NCBI GenBank assembly: GCA_934371915.1
Contig: CAKROE010000086.1
Coordinates: forward strand, 1 to 9,576
Length of the DNA: 9,576 nt
Reading direction: 5' to 3'
From: an uncultured Blautia sp.
GTDB taxonomy: Bacteria; Bacillota; Clostridia; Lachnospirales; Lachnospiraceae
The translations under genes were made by a program, and so were the position numbers. Shown here piece after piece: positions 5,668-9,576 of this stretch (its first letter is position 1; every line of letters begins with the position of its first letter). The notes beneath the pieces are model-generated. The model was not told the origin of the DNA. It did no database searches and saw only the letters and a list, made by a program, of their open reading frames with translations.

Positions 5668-5696
5668 ATTATAAATTACAGGATGTTTTCTGTCAA
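5668..5696 (-). promoter_or_regulatory. promoter of the riboswitch-guaD-permease operon
   Basis: On the minus strand, TTGACA (5691-5696), 17 nt, TATAAT (5668-5673): full consensus at both hexamers with ideal spacing. The expected start near 5661 puts the aptamer about 16 nt into the transcript. Such a strong promoter implies that control is exerted mainly by the riboswitch. Confidence 0.85.
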
Positions 5697-5786
5697 ATGC
5701 AAATTCAAGAATATATAGGATAATATTGCACAAAAATTTTACACAAAATTTTATACAAAGATTAAAAAGCAGAATTTCAGAGCGGA

Positions 5787-5823
5787 TATAAAAAACCGAC
5801 AGACGATAGACCGCCTGCCGGTT
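5787..5823 (-). terminator. intrinsic terminator of argG
   Basis: On the minus strand, AACCGGCAGGCG (5823-5812) pairs with CGTCTGTCGGTT (5805-5794) around a 6-nt loop, giving 12 pairs including two G-U, and continues into a run of T (5795-5790). It begins 14 nt after the argG stop codon. The A/T-rich 5697-5786 stretch beyond it holds no gene that I can see. Confidence 0.88.
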
Positions 5824-5837
5824 TGTAAGATTAATGA

Positions 5838-7070
5838 TTATTTGTTGTTTTTATTTTTCTCTACTTCGAGTAATTTCATGGCACGAACTTTCAGCGGAAG
5901 ACCAAACAGTGTGATGAATCCGTCTGCATCGTGGTGATCATACATATCACCTGTAGTGAAGGATGCAAGAGATTCATTGTACAGGCTGTATGGAGAAGTG
6001 GTTCCTGCCTTAATGATGTTTCCTTTGTAAAGTTTGAGTTTTACTTCACCGGTAACATATTCCTGAGTGGATTTTACGAATGCTTTGATTGCATCGCAAA
6101 GTGGTGTGAACCATTTTCCTTCGTATACGACCTGAGCAAACTGGCTGCCGAGTTTCTTCTTGGCTTCCATGGTATCACGGTCAAGGCACAGTTCTTCGAG
6201 CTGTTCGTGAGCAGCCATCAGGATGGTTCCGCCAGGAGTTTCGTATACACCACGGGATTTCATACCAACAACACGGTTTTCTACGATGTCGATGATACCG
6301 ATACCATTTTCACCGCCGAGACGGTTCAGCTCTGTGATGATCTCAGAAACCTTCATTGCCTTGCCATTCAGTGTTTTTGGCACACCTGCTTCGAAAGTCA
6401 TTGTGATCTCAGTTTCTTTATCTGGTGCTTTTTCAGGAGTAACACTTAATACAAGCATGTCATCATAGTTTGGAGCCTGAGAAGGATCTTCAAGTTCCAG
6501 ACCTTCATGGCTGATATGCCATAAGTTACGGTCGCGGCTGTAGCTATGGCTTGCGTCGAACGGAAGATTGATTCCGTGAGCCTGGCAGAATGCGATTTCA
6601 TCTTCACGGGACTGCATGGTCCATACATCTGTCATTCTCCATGGAGCAATGATCTTGATGTCCGGAGCAAGTGCCTTGATTCCGAGTTCGAAACGGATCT
6701 GGTCGTTACCTTTACCGGTAGCACCGTGGCAGATTGCAACGGCGTTTTCTTTACGTGCGATCTCAACAAGTTTTTTTGCGATTGCAGGACGTGCCATAGA
6801 AGTTCCGAGCAGATATTTGTGCTCGTATACAGCGCCTGCCTGTACGCAAGGCATTACGTAGTTGTCGCAGAAATCATCAACAATGTCTTCAATATATAAT
6901 TTGGAAGCTCCGGAAAGTTTCGCTCTTTCGTCCAGTCCATCCAATTCGTTGCCCTGTCCGCAGTTTACACAGCAGCAGATAACTTCATAATCAAAAGTTT
7001 CTTTCAGCCACGGGATCAGTGCTGTGGTATCAAGACCACCTGAATATGCAAGTACAACTTTTTCTTTCAT
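5838..7070 (-). CDS. argG: argininosuccinate synthase
   Basis: A 410-residue cytosolic enzyme that joins citrulline and aspartate with ATP cleavage to AMP and pyrophosphate, the penultimate step of arginine synthesis. The N-type ATP pyrophosphatase loop AYSGGLDTT is at 8-16. Substrate-binding stretches follow: GATGKGNDQIRFE (116-128), the SREDEI helix (154-159), SYSRDRNLWHISHEGLELED (176-195), KSRGVYETPGGTIL (271-284) and the C-terminal tetramer segment. Length is the usual 400-410. The ATG at 7070 has AGGAGG (7079-7084) 8 nt upstream. It is divergent from argC across a 344-bp control region with ARG-box-like repeats, so arginine repression through ArgR/AhrC is likely (inference). argH is not adjacent; a terminator follows argG directly, so it is probably monocistronic. 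Confidence 0.97.
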   Translation of the reverse strand: MKEKVVLAYSGGLDTTALIPWLKETFDYEVICCCVNCGQGNELDGLDERAKLSGASKLYIEDIVDDFCDNYVMPCVQAGAVYEHKYLLGTSMARPAIAKKLVEIARKENAVAICHGATGKGNDQIRFELGIKALAPDIKIIAPWRMTDVWTMQSREDEIAFCQAHGINLPFDASHSYSRDRNLWHISHEGLELEDPSQAPNYDDMLVLSVTPEKAPDKETEITMTFEAGVPKTLNGKAMKVSEIITELNRLGGENGIGIIDIVENRVVGMKSRGVYETPGGTILMAAHEQLEELCLDRDTMEAKKKLGSQFAQVVYEGKWFTPLCDAIKAFVKSTQEYVTGEVKLKLYKGNIIKAGTTSPYSLYNESLASFTTGDMYDHHDADGFITLFGLPLKVRAMKLLEVEKNKNNK

Positions 7071-7095
7071 AATGTATTCCTCCTGAAAATAATTC

Positions 7096-7199
7096 TCTGC
7101 CTATTGGCAGATGCGCGAATGTTTGTTATTATAAAAGGTAAAGATTCATACGCTGATTTGATAAAGTATTGAATCTTCATGTTCTGTCGTGTTTCGACA
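7096..7199 (-). promoter_or_regulatory. argG 5' leader with three hairpins
   Basis: If argG starts from the promoter near 7206, its leader of about 130 nt can form three hairpins: TGTCG/CGACA (7185-7199), an 8-bp AAGATTCA/TGAATCTT stem extended by three pairs past a bulge (7141-7177), and TCTGCC/GGCAGA (7096-7111), ending about 12 nt before the ribosome binding site. I see no T-box signature and no strong terminator. Whether the leader regulates argG is unknown. Confidence 0.35.
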
Positions 7200-7205
7200 A
7201 GAGAT

Positions 7206-7234
7206 AATATACAACAATTTTTATAAATATGCAA
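7206..7234 (-). promoter_or_regulatory. candidate argG promoter
   Basis: On the minus strand, TTGCAT (7229-7234), 17 nt, TATATT (7206-7211). The -35 is weak but identical to that proposed for argC, and it is built into an ATGCA half-site. An alternative (TTGCAT at 7242-7247, 16 nt, TATAAA at 7220-7225) is also possible. A TATAAT at 7128-7133 lacks a -35. Confidence 0.45.
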
Positions 7235-7246
7235 TACTAATATGCA
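7220..7246. promoter_or_regulatory. partial ARG-box half-sites at the argG promoter
   Basis: TTTATAAATATGCA (7220-7233) has a good right half (ATGCA) and a poor left half. A second ATGCA half-site lies 13 bp on at 7242-7246. Both overlap candidate argG -35 elements. They resemble the complete repeats at 7266-7279 and 7356-7368 and could be low-affinity ArgR contacts. Confidence 0.35.
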
Positions 7247-7263
7247 AAAAAATAAAAGAAATT

Positions 7264-7281
7264 TTTGCATAAAAATGCACT
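7264..7281. promoter_or_regulatory. ARG-box-like operator between argG and argC
   Basis: TGCAT-AAAA-ATGCA (7266-7279) is a perfect 5-bp inverted repeat with a 4-bp A/T centre. The 18-bp frame has the layout of the ArgR/AhrC site (TNTGAATWWWWATTCANW), with C in place of A inside each arm. It is upstream of both arg promoters, where an ArgR hexamer could bridge to the flanking half-sites. The regulator itself is not in this window. Confidence 0.55.
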
Positions 7282-7354
7282 ATTAAATAGGAAACAACCT
7301 ATAAAAATACACAAATTTAAGAAAAAAGAATGTAAAATCCATGAAAATTACGTA

Positions 7355-7383
7355 TTGCATATTATGCATTAAGGATGTATAAT
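7355..7383 (+). promoter_or_regulatory. argC promoter overlapping an ARG-box-like repeat
   Basis: TTGCAT (7355-7360), 17 nt, TATAAT (7378-7383). The palindrome TGCATATTATGCA (7356-7368) covers the -35 and half of the spacer, so a bound repressor would exclude RNA polymerase. A further 6-bp inverted repeat, GATGTA/TACATC (7374-7379 with 7387-7392), surrounds the -10. The expected start near 7390 leaves a leader of about 25 nt. Confidence 0.65.
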
Positions 7384-7414
7384 TGGTACATCTTTATTCT
7401 AGGAGGAATGAGAA

Positions 7415-8455
7415 ATGATCAAAGCAGGAATTATCGGAGCAACAGGATACGCCGGAAATGAGCTGGCAAGACTGCTCCTTGGACATAAAGAAGTAGAAGT
7501 GGCATGGTATGGATCAAGAAGTTACATTGATCAGAAATATGCAGATGTTTATCAGAACTTTTTTAAACTGATCGATGCAAAATGTATGGATGACAATATG
7601 GCAGCACTTGCTGATGAAGTAGACGTGATTTTTACTGCAACACCGCAGGGGCTTTGTGCATCACTTGTTAATGAAGAAATCCTTTCCAAAGCAAAGGTCA
7701 TCGATCTGAGTGCAGATTTCCGTATCAAAGATGTGAAGAAATATGAAAAATGGTATGGCATTGAACACAAAGCACCGCAGTTTATTGATGAAGCGGTTTA
7801 TGGCCTGTGCGAGATCAATCGTGAGGACATCAAAAAAGCAAGACTGATTGCGAATCCGGGATGTTATCCGACATGTTCGACTTTATCAATTTATTCGCTC
7901 CTTAAGGAAGGACTGATCGATCCGAATACGATCATCATTGATGCAAAATCCGGAACTTCCGGAGCCGGCAGGGGCGCAAAAGTAGCGAATCTTTACTGTG
8001 AAGTAAACGAAAATATCAAAGCATACGGTGTGGCAACGCATCGTCATACACCGGAAATCGAAGACCAGCTCGGTTATGCATGTGGACAGGAAGTGCTGAT
8101 CAACTTCACCCCACATCTGATCCCGATGAACAGAGGTATTCTGATTACAGCATATGCTTCTCTCAAAAAAGAAGTTTCTTATGAAGAAGTAAAGGCTGTT
8201 TATGACAAATATTATGAAAACGAGACATTCGTACGTGTCCTGGACAAAGATGTATGCCCACAGACAAAATGTGTAGAGGGAAGCAACTATGTGGATGTAA
8301 ACTTCAAGATCGATCCGAGAACAAAACGTGTCATCATGATGGGAGCAATGGATAACCTTGTCAAAGGTGCGGCAGGACAGGCTGTGCAGAATATGAACCT
8401 GATGTTTGGATTTGACGAGGCAGAAGGACTTCATCAGATTCCGATGCTGCCGTAA
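7415..8455 (+). CDS. argC: N-acetyl-gamma-glutamyl-phosphate reductase
   Basis: A 346-residue cytosolic NADPH enzyme that reduces N-acetylglutamyl phosphate to the semialdehyde, the third step of ornithine and arginine synthesis. The Rossmann nucleotide motif GIIGATGYAGNEL is at 5-17. The catalytic cysteine is Cys150 in ANPGCYPT (146-153). The GTSGAGRGA loop is at 180-188. The catalytic histidine motif HRHTPEIE is at 209-216, and PMNRGIL is at 237-243. Length fits the type 1 ArgC family (about 345). AGGAGG (7401-7406) lies 8 nt before the ATG. It is the first gene of an argCJ operon, 54 nt before argJ, and is divergent from argG. ArgR-type repression is suggested by the promoter-overlapping palindrome. 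Confidence 0.97.
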   Translation: MIKAGIIGATGYAGNELARLLLGHKEVEVAWYGSRSYIDQKYADVYQNFFKLIDAKCMDDNMAALADEVDVIFTATPQGLCASLVNEEILSKAKVIDLSADFRIKDVKKYEKWYGIEHKAPQFIDEAVYGLCEINREDIKKARLIANPGCYPTCSTLSIYSLLKEGLIDPNTIIIDAKSGTSGAGRGAKVANLYCEVNENIKAYGVATHRHTPEIEDQLGYACGQEVLINFTPHLIPMNRGILITAYASLKKEVSYEEVKAVYDKYYENETFVRVLDKDVCPQTKCVEGSNYVDVNFKIDPRTKRVIMMGAMDNLVKGAAGQAVQNMNLMFGFDEAEGLHQIPMLP

Positions 8456-8509
8456 AGGAACAGCATTATATATGAAAATGTTTTATAACGCAGAGAGGAG
8501 CGTATTATT

Positions 8510-9576
8510 ATGAAGATTATTACCGGCGGAGTTACCGCAGCGAAAGGCTTCCAGGCAGCATCTGCAGCTGCCGGAATCAAATATCAGGGAAGAACAGATA
8601 TGGCAATGGTTTACAGCGAGAAACCATGTGTGGCAGCAGGAACTTTTACTACTAATATCGTAAAAGCAGCTCCGGTCAAATGGGATCAGGATATCGTGTA
8701 CAATCATCCGGGCGCGCAGGTGATCATCTGCAACAGCGGTATTGCCAATGCATGCACCGGCGAAGAAGGATTTGGTTACTGCCGTGCGACTGCGAAAGCG
8801 GCAGCAGAAACTTTAAATGTAGATGAAAATAGCGTTCTGGTTGCATCTACCGGTGTTATCGGTATGCAGCTTCCGATCGAAAAGCTTTCTGCCGGTGTCA
8901 AAGCAATGGCTCCGAAGCTTCAGGGAACACTGGAAGCAGGAAATGATGCGGCGAAGGCAATCATGACAACTGATACAAAAGAAAAAGAAGTGGCTGTAGA
9001 GATTGAGATTGGCGGTAAGACTGTTACGATCGGTGGTATGTGTAAAGGTTCCGGAATGATTCATCCGAATATGTGCACCATGCTTGGCTTTGTCACCACA
9101 GATGCATGCATTTCAAAGAAACTTCTGCAGGAAGCACTGAGTGAAGATGTAAAAGATACCTATAATATGGTATCTGTTGACGGCGATACTTCCACAAATG
9201 ATACCGTGCTTCTGCTTGCAAACGGTATGGCAGAAAACCCGGAGATTAATGAGAAAAACGAAGATTATCAGAAGTTCTGTGAGGCATTGAATTATATCAA
9301 TACTACACTTGCAAAGAAAATTGCCGGTGACGGTGAGGGTGCAACGGCGCTGTTTGAGGTCAAGATCATTGGTGCCGAGAGTAAAGAACAGGCAGTAACT
9401 TTAAGTAAATCCATTGTTACGTCTTCGCTGACTAAAGCAGCAATTTACGGACACGATGCAAACTGGGGAAGAATCCTCTGTGCTATGGGTTACTCAGGCG
9501 CACAGTTTGATCCGGAAAAGGTTGACCTCTATTTCGAGAGTAAGGCAGGCAAGATTCAGATCATCGAAAACGGTGT
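8510..9576 (+). CDS. argJ: bifunctional ornithine acetyltransferase / N-acetylglutamate synthase (3' end cut by window)
   Basis: An open frame of 355 complete codons runs off the right edge; ArgJ is normally about 390-410 residues, so roughly the last 40-50 are missing. ArgJ moves the acetyl group from N-acetylornithine to glutamate (cyclic arginine pathway), and bifunctional forms also use acetyl-CoA. Visible family motifs are the start ITGGVTAAKGFQAA (4-17), the oxyanion-hole region STGVIG (113-118), the self-cleavage segment KGSGMIHPNMCTMLGF (179-194) with nucleophile Thr190, VSVDGDTSTNDTV (221-233), and DANWGRILCAMGYSG (316-330). Cleavage before Thr190 would yield alpha and beta chains. 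The residue before it is Cys189, where Ala is usual. AGAGGAG (8494-8500) lies 9 nt before the ATG. Downstream argB/argD genes are plausible but outside the window. Confidence 0.95.
   Translation, partial: MKIITGGVTAAKGFQAASAAAGIKYQGRTDMAMVYSEKPCVAAGTFTTNIVKAAPVKWDQDIVYNHPGAQVIICNSGIANACTGEEGFGYCRATAKAAAETLNVDENSVLVASTGVIGMQLPIEKLSAGVKAMAPKLQGTLEAGNDAAKAIMTTDTKEKEVAVEIEIGGKTVTIGGMCKGSGMIHPNMCTMLGFVTTDACISKKLLQEALSEDVKDTYNMVSVDGDTSTNDTVLLLANGMAENPEINEKNEDYQKFCEALNYINTTLAKKIAGDGEGATALFEVKIIGAESKEQAVTLSKSIVTSSLTKAAIYGHDANWGRILCAMGYSGAQFDPEKVDLYFESKAGKIQIIENG

Noticed and set aside
7071..7205. T-box leader controlling argG
   Set aside because: Hairpins are present, but the conserved T-box antiterminator sequence (GGTGG/ACCGCG type) and a strong terminator are absent.
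1..9576. CRISPR array, insertion sequence, prophage or defence system
   Set aside because: No regularly spaced repeats, transposase, integrase, terminal inverted repeats or defence-type domains are visible; all long genes are assigned to metabolism, transport or regulation.

Overview
The window looks like chromosomal DNA from a low-to-moderate GC Firmicute, most likely a clostridial gut anaerobe of the Lachnospiraceae type. I infer this from strong AGGAGG-type ribosome binding sites, A/T-rich spacers with near-consensus sigma-A promoters, a purine riboswitch, tRNA genes without an encoded CCA, and proteins typical of that group. I see no mobile element, prophage, CRISPR array or rRNA gene. 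Nearly all of the sequence is explained by housekeeping and metabolic genes.

Layout. (1) 1-265: two tRNA genes on the minus strand, Pro(TGG) then Gly(TCC) in transcription order, behind a perfect-consensus promoter. (2) 399-1675: two plus-strand genes. The first encodes an acidic protein that reads as a sigma-70 factor reduced to regions 1.1 to 3, with the promoter-contact residues and region 4 missing. The second encodes a small DtxR/MntR-family metal regulator whose stop codon lies in the loop of its own terminator hairpin. (3) 1693-2725: a minus-strand EamA/DMT transporter with its own promoter, an 18-bp palindrome in its leader and an A10 tract inside the coding region. (4) 2731-5696: a minus-strand guanine-use operon. 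A perfect-consensus promoter is followed by a guanine-type purine riboswitch with a plausible attenuator, then guanine deaminase (guaD), an NCS2 purine permease and an intrinsic terminator. (5) 5787-9576: divergent arginine biosynthesis genes, argG leftward and argC-argJ rightward. They share a 344-bp control region with several TGCAT/ATGCA inverted repeats that look like ArgR (ARG) boxes. argJ runs off the right edge.

How the genes work together. The permease would import guanine or hypoxanthine, GuaD would convert guanine to xanthine, and the riboswitch would tie both to intracellular guanine. ArgC and ArgJ act in the N-acetylated ornithine part of arginine synthesis. ArgG makes argininosuccinate from citrulline and aspartate. 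The promoter-embedded boxes would let arginine repress both arms.

The least ordinary items are the truncated sigma-like protein at 461-1195 and the slightly off-consensus purine aptamer at 5582-5644. Nothing in the window clearly amounts to a new multi-gene system.
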